This document shows, one piece after another, positions 1 to 10,700 of a stretch of DNA of 64,000 bases. The translations under genes and the position numbers were made by a program. Positions within the stretch are counted from its first letter, which is position 1. Every line of letters begins with the position of its first letter. The notes beneath the pieces are model-generated. The model made no database searches. It was not told where the DNA came from and saw nothing but the letters and a program-made list of their open reading frames with translations. The DNA comes from an uncultured Phascolarctobacterium sp. (GTDB lineage: Bacteria; Bacillota; Negativicutes; Acidaminococcales; Acidaminococcaceae), in NCBI GenBank assembly GCA_900545535.1, contig UQZN01000016.1, positions 1-64,000 of the forward strand. The letters are read 5' to 3'.

Positions 1-1012
1 TTTTTCACCGCTCAGCATACCGCCTTTGATATTGGTATCTTCGCCGCTGGTAAAGGTTAAATCTTTATTAGCAGTTACGGTGCTTTCGTTGTAACTACTG
101 CCATTTCCCTTGATTTCACCCTTAGACTGGCTGTAACCTGCGTTGACACCTTGCAGACCACCAGTGCCTATAGTTACACCCAGGCTGCCGCTGCTGGATT
201 TAGAGTCCTGTTCTGTTTTATTGGTATTGGCAGAGGCAGTTACATTAATATCTTCTTTGGCCTTTAAGCTTATGTTTTCACCTTCTACATTGCTGCCTTT
301 GATATCGATGTCTTTTTCTGTTGCAGTAATATTGACATCACCGCCTGCTTTGACATTGCTTCCCTGGGCAACAGTTGTAGTGCTTTCAGATTCAGTTTTT
401 GATTTTTGACTGCCAATACTGATATTGACGTTGATAGTATTTTTACCACCTAACTGATTGTCTTTAGCATCTTGCAGGTTTTTGTTAGTTGCATCTTTCA
501 GTCCATTCAGTTCTTTTGCTAAATCTCCGTCGCCGCCTACTATCGCTTGTCCCAAAAGATCTGATTGCCCTTGCAAATCATCAATAATACCCTGTTGTTT
601 GCTAAAATCATTTACTATGTCATTGATCTCTGTACCTGCTTTTACTCCGTACAAAACAGATAATCTGTCATCCTGTACCTGATGCGCTCTTTCAAGCGGC
701 TGAACCACAGTATTAACGGCATCCAAAGTAGCACCACCCAACGACACCGTGATGCCTGTCTTTTTATATTCGTGTTTTTCCTGCGCGTTATAGGTATTGT
801 CGGCGCTTTCGATAGTGACGTTTTGGCCGGTTAGGGTGATGTCTTTGCCTGCCAGTACATCGCTGGCGCTGACGTTGATATCTTTGCCTGCTTCGACGCT
901 GACGTTGCCGCTGATGCTGCCTACAGTGCTGCCAGCCTGTTCGACGTTTTGGTTGTCGTACTGGTCTTTGCGTTTTTCTTTGCCGATGGTAAAGCCAAAA
1001 CCGCCGCTAACA
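1..1012 (-). pseudogene. Headless cdiA fragment (orphan module C), continues past window start
   Basis: The minus strand encodes filamentous-haemagglutinin repeats that align with the cdiA stretch at about 6560-7487, with high nucleotide similarity at 740-1010. The frame is open to the window edge. It begins at the FGFTIGKE segment (about 1005). Upstream there is no in-frame ATG before a stop (about 1040), so it has no signal peptide or TPS domain and cannot be exported alone. The piece abuts the stop of the preceding immunity-type gene. By analogy with the module at 1818-3165 it probably leads into another toxin tail outside the window. It could be decay debris, but the long open frame argues for a preserved cassette. 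Confidence 0.75.
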
Positions 1013-1022
1013 TAAATTAATA

Positions 1023-1445
1023 TTATTTTGTTTTATATCTTAATAATATGCAAAAGTTGTAATCTCCATATTGACTTAAAGTAAACTCATAATCCAATTT
1101 ATTCATTACTAATTTTTCATTGGTATTTTCTTTTATAGACCAGCCATTTTCCTTCCCTTCTTTTATATAATATTCCAATACATTTATTTTTTTATCATTT
1201 TTGAAAATTACATATATTTTGCTTTTTTCTCTAAAAAATTTATTTCCCTTCTCAATACTACATTCTTTTAAAACACCAGGCATCCCCATTTGTTTTAATT
1301 CTGTCAAAAATTTGGCTTTTGTATCCAAGATCTCGTCATTACTATATACCAATATATCAGAAAAAAACTTAATAAATGAAAATATAAAAAGCGCACAAAC
1401 AAAAACTAATAACAACTTTTTTAAAAACTTTTTGTTTTCTTTCAT
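1023..1445 (-). CDS. Membrane-anchored putative CDI immunity protein (orphan)
   Basis: A 140-residue protein with a lysine-rich N-terminus and one membrane helix (about residues 9-30). The remaining 110 residues are polar and probably face the periplasm. Its ATG overlaps the stop of the previous gene (ATGA), with a GGGAG ribosome site. The C-terminal half shares a loose pattern (aromatic pair, GW, then K-x-DY/NY) with the neighbouring lipoprotein, so the two may be diverged paralogues. Position directly after an orphan CdiA toxin tail suggests immunity; no known family was recognised. The gene is much more AT-rich than the cdiA repeats, as expected for an exchangeable cassette. Confidence 0.6.
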   Translation of the reverse strand: MKENKKFLKKLLLVFVCALFIFSFIKFFSDILVYSNDEILDTKAKFLTELKQMGMPGVLKECSIEKGNKFFREKSKIYVIFKNDKKINVLEYYIKEGKENGWSIKENTNEKLVMNKLDYEFTLSQYGDYNFCILLRYKTK

Positions 1446-1825
1446 GATTTACTCCCATTAACATTTACAATATATTCTCTCCACATTTCATTATCAAGAG
1501 CAGATATCTTATATATATAATTATCTTTTTTATATACATATAAAGTATTATCTTGACTATCAATAAACATCCAGTCCCTCCTTAGTAATTCTGTGCTATA
1601 CTCATTTATCGAAAAATTTGGAGATTTATATGTAACATCATATAAAAAAGTCCTAAATCCGTTTGAAAAACTTATTAACTTTGATTCTTTAGGCAATTTA
1701 CAAACTAAAAATGCATTTGTTTCTTCTAACATATCATCAGTATACGAATCTCCACCCATAAAAACACAACTATACGCTAATATGGTGATAGAAATATAAC
1801 ATATAAATTTAAGCACATCATTCAT
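1442..1825 (-). CDS. Putative lipoprotein immunity protein for the orphan CdiA tail
   Basis: A protein of about 127 residues. I start it at the ATG at 1825, which has a GAGGACGGG ribosome site and overlaps the end of the orphan toxin frame by 8 bases; an upstream in-frame start at 1849 would spoil the signal sequence. The N-terminus is a hydrophobic helix ending in a lipobox-like LAYSC, so the mature protein should be lipid-anchored facing the periplasm. Tight overlap with the toxin tail and the AT-rich composition fit a cognate immunity gene. A periplasmic location would mean the toxin acts in the envelope. Function is inferred from position only. Confidence 0.6.
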   Translation of the reverse strand: MNDVLKFICYISITILAYSCVFMGGDSYTDDMLEETNAFLVCKLPKESKLISFSNGFRTFLYDVTYKSPNFSINEYSTELLRRDWMFIDSQDNTLYVYKKDNYIYKISALDNEMWREYIVNVNGSKS

Positions 1826-3165
1826 ATTTTCCCGTCCTCGCATTACCAATATATTCTAATTTAGTTTGTAAATAGTCAACTGATGCCAAACCACTTGAAG
1901 CACCATAATTAGCAACAAGTTCATCACCTGCTTTGCTTAACCCAATATTAATCAGCATATGTGTTACTGATCCCCCTGTAGAGCTTCCTGCGTATTTATC
2001 TTTTAATTCTTCCGTCGTATAATTACCATTAATAGTTTGTGAATTATAACCAGCAGTAACTTTACTCAAGACCTTCAATAATGATGCAGTTGTAAATTTG
2101 GACGCATCAATACCAGCACTTACTCCAACAATAGTAACCCTATACATATTATAGTGATCATCCATAGCAAAACCTGTTGATCCAGAGGCCCCTAAAAATT
2201 CCCCAAATCCTACATTCCCTCCAATTGTTATTGTTTTTAATTCATTACTTTTCCACGATGATGTATCAATAGTTTTACCTATATTTAATGCACTTATATT
2301 TTGCAATAATTTATTTTGAGCATTTATATCATTTGGAAGTATATTAATGGCGCCTCCCATTTCTGGATCATATCCATATTCATATCCCAACCCTTCTTCT
2401 TCCCCACTTTCTCCTTTGGCTGTTTGCTCTCTTGATAAATTAATATAATATTCATCAACTTCTTTTTTTGCTTTTTCCTTTTCTGCTTCACTCATATCAC
2501 TATCTTCTATTGCTGTAATTTTATCTTTATATTGTTTTTGCTGTTCATGCGTCAAATAGTTATATTTAGCTTCATTAGTACCTATTGCCGCTCCTGTCTG
2601 GAAACTGCCGCTAATTAATTTAGTGGCAGTGCCGCTGATAACATAACTCATCAGCTGATGTACTAACGGGTCTTTGATATCCTTTAGGAAGTTTTCGGCT
2701 AATTGTGCTATTGCTGCTCCTGTCAGCCCCGACATAGCATCTGCGCCGCCTAATTTAGCTATAAATGCACCAGCTGCTGCATCAAGCGCTATTTTCTCCG
2801 GGCTTCCTTCTTTTAATCCCAAATCACCAATAGCATTAAATATAGTTTTACTGAATAAGCCGAAGAATTCCTGACGTTCCTGCACTTCCTGGGCGTCAAA
2901 AATCTTACCAAGTGCGTTCAATGCATTTTTGGTATCCCGATTTAATTCTTCGATATTTTGTTTTTGGTTTTCTTTGTCCGTTATTTCGATAGTTCCTTCG
3001 GCTACGCCTGCCTTGGTTGTACTGCTGGCTTCATCGGCTATTTCTGCCCCTGGATTAAGCCCACCAACAAAATCATTTTTGGTTTTATTATTATCATTTA
3101 CATCATGATGTTGGCTGATACTACTACCAAAACCATCTTTTTTACTACTGTACTCTGCTTCATTC
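1818..3165 (-). pseudogene. Orphan CdiA C-terminal module (module B): pretoxin plus alternative toxin tail
   Basis: From 3164 down to 2549 the DNA matches cdiA 6276-5661 at a constant offset of 3112 with one difference that I can see (3125). It encodes the same pretoxin region up to EAKYNYLTH. After that the protein differs completely: a tail of about 240 residues, first charged (KDKITAIEDSD), then glycine- and serine-rich. A TAG stop sits immediately upstream of the homologous frame at the junction. No ATG occurs before the middle of the pretoxin segment; the only early option is a TTG near 2921. So it is a silent cassette, not an independently secreted toxin. The frame itself is intact and the immunity-type gene overlaps its end. 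Confidence 0.8.
2549..3164. repeat. Direct repeat copy 1 (matches 5661-6276)
   Basis: About 616 bases almost identical to the second copy inside cdiA, same orientation, offset 3112. The only mismatch I found is 3125 T versus 6237 C. Near-identity over coding DNA, including third codon positions, indicates recent duplication or continuing gene conversion. A crossover between the copies would delete the intervening 3.1 kb and fuse cdiA to the orphan toxin tail. Confidence 0.9.
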
Positions 3166-3184
3166 TACCTGTAAAAATTTACAA

Positions 3185-3517
3185 TCAAACAATTATAAAA
3201 GATAAATCATATCCTGTATAAAATTTTATCAACCAAACTATCAAAACAATAACTACTACATTAATAAAAAATGAAATTGAAAAAACAACATATGAACGCC
3301 CAAAATGAAATATAGCTGTTTTATCATTTCTACATCTTCTAATTTCATCATGCACATTAGCGAGTATGATTGCAACTCCCAAAACCATAGATTTTAATGG
3401 AAAATAAACTTTCCATAATTCCATTTCAGGTACATATTTTTTAGGAACTTCGATTAAAACGAATAAAACGACGTAATAAAGAATATAAAGTTTCCAATCT
3501 TTCGTAAAATAATACAT
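3185..3517 (-). CDS. Membrane immunity-type protein, paralogue of the cdiA-linked gene
   Basis: About 110 residues with three to four predicted membrane helices. I chose the ATG at 3517, preceded by a GATAGGTG site, over an upstream TTG at 3532. It is clearly related to the protein at 4381-4716: both begin FTK-x-x-KLY, share an E-M/L-W-K-x-YFP segment, an AN-x-H-E/D motif and a C-terminal FYTG-x-DL-x-FI ending. It overlaps the end of the gene upstream and stops about 18 bases before the orphan cdiA junction. An inner-membrane immunity protein is the natural reading, since its paralogue sits directly behind the functional cdiA. No toxin tail of its own remains beside it. Confidence 0.65.
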   Translation of the reverse strand: MYYFTKDWKLYILYYVVLFVLIEVPKKYVPEMELWKVYFPLKSMVLGVAIILANVHDEIRRCRNDKTAIFHFGRSYVVFSISFFINVVVIVLIVWLIKFYTGYDLSFIIV

Positions 3518-3528
3518 TTTTACACCTA

Positions 3529-3858
3529 TCAAAAAAACAAAAAATATAATTTATAATTTAACATATTTGATATAAGAGATATTACAATTAATGAGATAAT
3601 CATAAAAATACTTGCTTTTAAACACTGTCCGATAAAACTTGTAGATATCCAAAATTTCGTTTCATAATTATATGGGTACATAAATGTTATGTACCCTTTA
3701 GACAATATATATGCAAATGTTAGTAAAACAATTTTTAACGGAAAATAGTTTTGCCATATTTGTATATCTAATTTAGATTTATTCCCAATAATCAATAATA
3801 AATATAACAATAAATAAAATATTCCATATATTTTTCTGAAACTAAATTTTCTATTCAT
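3529..3858 (-). CDS. Membrane immunity-type protein (second paralogue)
   Basis: 109 residues, very hydrophobic, with about four membrane helices. It shares the W-x-x-YFPLK segment with the proteins at 4381-4716 and 3185-3517 and is otherwise diverged. The ATG at 3858 has an AGAGGAT site that lies inside the small cdiA remnant just upstream. It is followed by an overlapping paralogue. I infer an orphan CDI immunity gene whose toxin tail has been deleted, leaving the remnant fused to its 5' side. No enzymatic motif is visible. Confidence 0.6.
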   Translation of the reverse strand: MNRKFSFRKIYGIFYLLLYLLLIIGNKSKLDIQIWQNYFPLKIVLLTFAYILSKGYITFMYPYNYETKFWISTSFIGQCLKASIFMIISLIVISLISNMLNYKLYFLFF

Positions 3859-3867
3859 TATATCCTC

Positions 3868-3967
3868 TGACTATGTTGACATTGCCATTAATGCTGCCTA
3901 CAGTGCTGCCAACCAGCTCGGTGTTCTGGTTGGCACACTGGTTTTTTTCTGTTCTTTGCCAATGGTG
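3868..3967 (-). pseudogene. Short cdiA remnant (module A)
   Basis: About 33 codons on the minus strand read FTIGKE, then VGSTVGSI and GNVN, matching the cdiA repeat at about 7374-7475 in frame. A TAA stands directly before the homologous frame and a stop follows soon after the match. It lies between two immunity-type genes and ends at the ribosome site of the gene at 3529-3858. I read it as the scar of an orphan module that has lost its toxin tail. Confidence 0.7.
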
Positions 3968-3978
3968 AATTAAATAAT

Positions 3979-4350
3979 TTAAATACTAAATCCCAACAAA
4001 AATGTAATATCAATTCCTTTTAATAGTAAAAACTTCCACACCTCTTTAAATAAAAATACTACAATAATGAATTTAATTATTATTTTACAGGAAAACAACA
4101 AAACATTAATAAAAGTTTTTTCTAAGCCGGGAATTTTAACAGAATAATATGCTACTTCAGCAAATAAATATGTTATTGATAAAATAATAAGAGTAAAAGG
4201 TTGATAAGCATAAATGCCTAACGGTTCATATCTAATGTTATATCCAAAATTAAACATGCAATAAGATAAAACCCAACTACACATAAAAAATTGCCAGTAT
4301 TTAGCTTTTTCTATATATTTACTTATTTTTTTATAATTAACTTCAAGCAT
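3979..4350 (-). CDS. Membrane immunity-type protein (diverged paralogue)
   Basis: 123 residues with about four hydrophobic segments and a polar N-terminus (residues 1-16). It has the size and topology of its neighbours and a weak P-F/L-x-x-I pattern at the same place, so common ancestry is plausible but not certain. It lies 30 bases downstream of the gene after cdiA, probably in the same transcript. A GGAGG site stands about 15 bases before the ATG, which is rather far. It could be a second immunity gene that widens protection. No named family recognised. Confidence 0.55.
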   Translation of the reverse strand: MLEVNYKKISKYIEKAKYWQFFMCSWVLSYCMFNFGYNIRYEPLGIYAYQPFTLIILSITYLFAEVAYYSVKIPGLEKTFINVLLFSCKIIIKFIIVVFLFKEVWKFLLLKGIDITFLLGFSI

Positions 4351-4380
4351 TCAAATTTTTATGTTCCTCCATAATATTAA

Positions 4381-4716
4381 TCATATGAAAATAAACCACA
4401 AATCTATCCCTGTATAAAATCTTAACAAACATACCAAAACACCTAATACAAAAATGTTAAAAAAGAAAGCTATTGCCATAACTAAAAACAATCTTTTATA
4501 ATCAAATTCTTCCGCATAAAAAGCCGTTCTAAATATTATTTCATGTGCATTAGCAAACTCTATTGCTAATGCACATATTATAGATTTAAAAGGGAAATAA
4601 AATTTCCACATCTCTACATTATCAGTTGGACCAGATGATCCCAATATAAATATATAAGATAAAATATAATAAAAAACGTATAATTTATAATTTTTAGTAA
4701 AATTATTTTTTACCAT
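4381..4716 (-). CDS. cdiI: Candidate CdiI immunity protein, inner-membrane
   Basis: 111 residues with three to four membrane helices. Its ATG directly follows the cdiA stop codon (TAA ATG), and its AAGGAG ribosome site is the last codons of cdiA, so the two are translationally coupled. That is the standard place for cdiI, the protein that protects siblings from the CdiA toxin tail. A polytopic immunity protein suggests that the toxin works at or in the cytoplasmic membrane, or crosses it in a way the immunity protein blocks. It has three likely paralogues downstream. The symbol rests on position, not on sequence family. Confidence 0.75.
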   Translation of the reverse strand: MVKNNFTKNYKLYVFYYILSYIFILGSSGPTDNVEMWKFYFPFKSIICALAIEFANAHEIIFRTAFYAEEFDYKRLFLVMAIAFFFNIFVLGVLVCLLRFYTGIDLWFIFI

Positions 4717-7700
4717 TTACTTCTCCTTCAACAATTCGCCAACTGTCTTAATCTCCAATGTTAACCCCAAGTTTGACAAAGTTTTATATGCTTTATTCTG
4801 TTCTACTTTGTCATAAGGCACCTTTTCCCAATTTATATTATTAAATGCCCCACTTTTCGCTGCAGCAACAATTTCTGTTGAAGCACCTCCAATACTAACC
4901 ATTTTTGCTGCTACATCAAAATTACGATAAATATCATCGTTATTCAAGTAATCTTTAAGCGGATTTTTTATATCTATATTATTACTAATTACATTATGTG
5001 CAAAACCACTAGTAGTAACAACAAAACTATTAGTATTAGCCGCTATTAGTAGAGTGCCTCCAATAACTGGTCCAACCTCACCAGTCATAGCAGCAATTGT
5101 TAATAATCGATATCCTAAACTAGTCCCACCTTTAGCCCCCAAAATATCCGTAACAGCTTCCCCAGCTTTATCTTGGAAATCATCGGCAATCTTAGTATCT
5201 GCCCCAAAGATATACATATCTCTGTATGTTTCTACATCACCCTTATCAAAGCTGACTTTCTGATATGTCATAAAGGCACCAAGATCGGCATTTTCCTTCA
5301 ATTCGCCATTTGGCTGTACATAATAACGAGTACCGTCAGGCATCTGGATAATATTGCCTGGTTTGATTTTATCAACTATTTTGCTTATATCTTCATCACC
5401 TATAACTATTATTTCACCAGGTCTAAGGTATGCTGTACTGCCATCGGTATTAAGGCCAACTACTTGTTCTTTAGTTACATAAGATATACTGCCATCGGCA
5501 TTTTGAATAGTCTCGGCATACTCTTCAAACGGATGAGTTTTCAGCCATTCCTTGTCTTGCAGGGCGCTTATTACCTCATATTTTTGTTTTACTTCTTTTT
5601 CTTTCTCCGCATCACCTTTACAAGCTTCCAGTTCCGCCCGATAATCATCATACTGCTTGTGCGTCAAATAGTTATATTTAGCTTCATTAGTACCTATTGC
5701 CGCTCCTGTCTGGAAACTGCCGCTAATTAATTTAGTGGCAGTGCCGCTGATAACATAACTCATCAGCTGATGTACTAACGGGTCTTTGATATCCTTTAGG
5801 AAGTTTTCGGCTAATTGTGCTATTGCTGCTCCTGTCAGCCCCGACATAGCATCTGCGCCGCCTAATTTAGCTATAAATGCACCAGCTGCTGCATCAAGCG
5901 CTATTTTCTCCGGGCTTCCTTCTTTTAATCCCAAATCACCAATAGCATTAAATATAGTTTTACTGAATAAGCCGAAGAATTCCTGACGTTCCTGCACTTC
6001 CTGGGCGTCAAAAATCTTACCAAGTGCGTTCAATGCATTTTTGGTATCCCGATTTAATTCTTCGATATTTTGTTTTTGGTTTTCTTTGTCCGTTATTTCG
6101 ATAGTTCCTTCGGCTACGCCTGCCTTGGTTGTACTGCTGGCTTCATCGGCTATTTCTGCCCCTGGATTAAGCCCACCAACAAAATCATTTTTGGTTTTAT
6201 TATTATCATTTACATCATGATGTTGGCTGATACTACCACCAAAACCATCTTTTTTACTACTGTACTCTGCTTCATTTTCAACATCTTCCCAAGTCAGCGT
6301 GCCAGTAGTCAGCTTATTTTTATCAGGCGTTGCATCGCTGTCTATTATACCACCTTTAAGGCCGGTGTTTTTATCGACTGTGATATCAAACCCGCCTTCT
6401 CCGGCGTAAATACCACTTTGGTCGGTTACACTGCTGTATTTGGAATCAGTGTCTGTAGTATCTTTACCAAAAGCAATACCGCTGCCCTGTGGTTTTTTAT
6501 CTATACCGATACCAATACCAAAGTTTTTATCTTTAGCTGTATAGTTATCAGTATCCTGCTGGCTTTCAATGTTCAGATTACCGCCTATCTCTGCCGTTAC
6601 TTTATCACCACTCACCTTGCCGCCTTTGATATTCACATCTTCTCCGCTCGTGATAGTAAGGTCCTTATTAGCTGTAACATTAGTATTTGTATGCGTGGTC
6701 CCGTCAGTATCTACAGCACTGCTGCCTTTGCCATAGTTAATACCGCCGCCGATAATACCACTAACACCAAAGTCTACCGATGCCCCAAAGCTTTTATTGC
6801 TGGCGTCAAAATCATTGTTAGTACTATTTTCAGAAGAAGTGATATTGATATTTTCTTTAGCATCCAAATTTACGTTTTCGCCGCTGACATTGCTCCCTTT
6901 GATATTGATATCTTTTTCAGTCGCAGTAATATTGACATCGCCACCAGCTGCAACATTGCTGCCTTTAGCAGCAGTAACTTCACTTTCCAGTTTGGATTTA
7001 GAAGAAGCTGAACCAATGCCGACGCTGATCTTAAAGGCCGCACTTTCATCTTTAGCATCAATATTATCTAAAGTATTACCGATATTATTGACATTTTTCT
7101 GCAGATCATGCAGGGTATTCAGTTCATACAGGGCTTTTAATTTTTCATCTTTTACCTCTGTAGAACGCTGTATAGGATCTGTTATTTTCTGAACGGCTTC
7201 TATCGTTTGTCCACCCAACGACACAGTGATGCCTGTCTTTTTATATTCGTGTTTTTCCTGCGCGTTATAGGTATTATCGGCGCTTTCGATAGTAACGTTT
7301 TGGCCGGTCAGGTTGATGTCTTTGCCTGCCAGTACATCGCTGGCGCTGACGTTGATATCTTTGCCTGCTTCGACGTTGACGTTGCCGCTGATGCTGCCTA
7401 CGGTACTGCCTACCTGTTCGACGTTTTGGTTGTCGTACTGGTCTTTGCGTTTTTCTTTGCCTATGGTAAAGCCAAAACCGCCGCCACTGAGCAGACCGGA
7501 TTTTTTGACCTGTTTTTTATAGGTCGAAGACGATGTATCTTCGGCAGCTGTGATGTTGACATTGCCGCCGGCTGTGATATTGACGTCATTATCGGCGACT
7601 ACGTTGGAAGCTGTGATATTGGTATCTTTGCCGCTGGTCAGATCGACGCTGCCGCCGCTGATATTGCTGCCAACGTTGAAGTCTGCCGCTTTGGCATCGT

Positions 7701-10700
7701 AGATATCTGTTGTTTTACTGGAAAGGAAGCCTATTTTTTTCTTATGTTCTTCTTTAATGCTTTCATGATGTTCCGTCATGGTGCTGAGATTGATCTCGCC
7801 TGCTGCACTGGCAGTTACTTTGCCCTTTTCGCTGGCAATATTACTGGAAGTGATATTGATATCCTGACCACTTTGCAGGCTGATGTCCTTGCCGGCAGAC
7901 ATACTGCTGCCCTGGACTTTTTCGTCGTCAGTCATGACGCGGTTGTAGTAGAAGCCGCCGCGGTGGCCGACTTCGGCATCCTGCATAGTGCGGTCCTTGA
8001 CGGCGTTCAATTCGATGTTGCCGCCGGCTGCAGCGGTAATACTGTCCGTTGCAGCTACGTGCGAGCCTGTTAATGTTAGATCGCTGCCAGCCTTTAGCTG
8101 TACGTCTTTACCGCCTACAAGGGCACTGTTATTTTGTACGTTGATGCGTTTATCGCGGTCTGTGCCTGCTACGGCTACACGGTCGCCGGTAGCGATGCTG
8201 CTGATGTCAAGCCGTCCTCCTGCTGTGATGGATGTTGTTCCGTCTGCCGCAGTGACCGAACCTTTCAGTTCCACGTTCTGTCCGGCGTTCAGGTTTAAAT
8301 CGCCGCTGGCAGTGATGCTGCCGGTCTGGTTGGCTGTTACCTGATGCAGTTCGCGGTATTGGATATCGTTGGTCGTGGTTTCGTTGACGATGTTGTTGCC
8401 TGCCTTCAGGCTGACATTGATGCCGCTGATACTGCCGCCGGAGTTGGTGATATCCTGCGCAGCAGTAAGTTCAAGGTCTTTACCGGCTGTGATCGTGCCG
8501 CTGTTGCCAATATCAGTGCCACCGATACTGCTGTTGCCGGTAGCTGCTATCGTGCCTGTATTGGTAAGCGTATCGCCTGTTACCAGATGGATATTGCCGC
8601 CAGCCAGCAAAGCGCCGTCAGCTTTAAGCTCGCCCTGACGTACCGATGCCAGATAGACGACGGGAACAAGTACATTCTGGCCGTTGATTTCCTGCTCTAC
8701 CAGCCAGACGATGTCTGTGGTCAGGTTGGCCATTTGTTCAGCTGTCAGCGCTATGCCTACAGTCAGGCCAAATTTATCAGCAGCTATGGCGGCATTGTTC
8801 ATCAGTTCTTTAAATTGTTCTTCATCACTGGTAAAACCAGCCAGATACTGCTTGCCTGTCAGGTTCAAAATCTGCTCGCGTACCAGCTGTTGTTCAGTAA
8901 AGCCGTCGCCCAGACGTTTCATTACTTTTTGCGGGTCGCGGCTGATGCGTTGAAGCAGATAATCGCTGGACAGGAAATTTTTATAATCCGTAAACCGCGG
9001 GTCCATTTCGATAAGGTAATCTGCCGTAGGGTCTGCTGGCTTCAGCAGGGGATTTTTGCTGGTGAGGTCGTTGATTTTGGGTACGTCTAAAGACGGCTCG
9101 ATCCCTGCCGGGTTCTGGGCCGTTGGTGTATAGGTGACAGTCAGGTTTTCATATTGAGCGTCAACAGTACGGTTGACCGTATTTCCCTTGACCGTGATGT
9201 TATTGTTGGCACCAGCCGAAATAACACTGTCGGCACTGCCGTCGATCAGTTCGCGGGTATGCAGATAGTAGGGCGCTCTGTCTTCGCCGTAGACGTAACG
9301 GCAATGACGGTGCCATCTTCTATGCTTTTTATATTTCCAGTATTTAACGTCAGTGCCGGTCTCCGTCGTCCGTTTGATATTTTTATAACCGATGTTCGTC
9401 AGTTTATCAGCAGCCAGATCAAGGTCGCGGCCGGCTGTGATAAAGCTGTATTCGTTATCAACAGTATCGGCTTCGATAGTCATATCGGCGCCGGAAAGGA
9501 TATAGGCCGCAGGGCTGTCCAGATAAATAGTTCCGTCCTGCACAACGCGGTGGAAGTAGCGCCGGGCATTATAATAATTTCCATATAAAACAAAACCTGG
9601 TAACCAGATATTATGATCGGTTTCCGTTACGTCCCAACCGGTCACAAATTCACGTTTTTCGTTAGTAAGGCTGGCTGCAGCGATGCTGACGTTTTTATCG
9701 CCGCGGATAGTGGAGGACTGGTTCAGCAGCTCAGCAGTTTTTCCTTCGCCGCTGCCGATGCGGAGATCGCCCTGCGAATAAATAGATGCCGAGTTGAGGT
9801 TTTCGAGTTTACTTTTGACAGCCAGGTCGATATTGCCGCCGGAGAAAATGACGCCGCCGTTATTGGTAAGGTTATTGGCATCAAGGCTGGTACTGCTGCC
9901 GCCGATCATAACACCCTGGATTTGTTTGATATTATTGACTGCCGTAATTTTTAGCGTATCGGCAGCTGAAATCGTGCCTGTATTTTTAAGATCATTGCGT
10001 TCATTGATGGTAAGGCTGCCTTTGTCGGCAACTATTTTACCGGCCTGCAGGGTGTCGCCGTCCACATTAATAACGCCGCTGCCGTTAGCCAGCACAAGAT
10101 CACCGTATTGGCGGAAGGCTTCACCTGTGGTTATTGCAGCGTCGCCATTGGTTATTGCAATTTGGCCATGCTGACGCAAGGTGCCTTTAGTGTTAAAAGT
10201 AAAGTCACCTTCGCTGCTGATCGTACCATACTGGCCGCTGTTGCCCTGCACGTCGAGAGAAGTCCCCCCCTGCTGGACAGAAATGTTGCCATATTGAGAT
10301 AGATCGCCGCCAACAGCTATGCTTAAAGTGCCTGTTTCCAGACGCACACTGCCAGTTTGTGTGAGGTTGTGCTCTGCGGCCAGTGTCAGCGTTCCATTTT
10401 CACTGCCGATAGTACCTGTACTGAGCAGGTCGCCGCCTGTATGTATTTTCAGATCAGTACCGCCCAGGATTTGCCGGCTGTTATAGATATCGCCGCCTGC
10501 AGCGATATCTATGGCTCCATTTTGCGCAGCTATACTGCCGTGTTGAGCCAGTTTGCCGTCAACGGTCAGCGTTATGCCTGTACCGGAAGCATTGATACTG
10601 CCAAAGTTTTTGATGCCGGCATTGGTATCGCTGGCGACCAGTGATATTGCTTTGGCATACATACCGCCCATTGAGGCAATATCGATAGTATTTTCTTTAG

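Noticed and set aside
1818..2921. Orphan toxin tail as an ordinary independent gene starting at 2921
   Set aside because: That start is a TTG in the middle of the pretoxin domain without a ribosome site; homology continues upstream to 3164.
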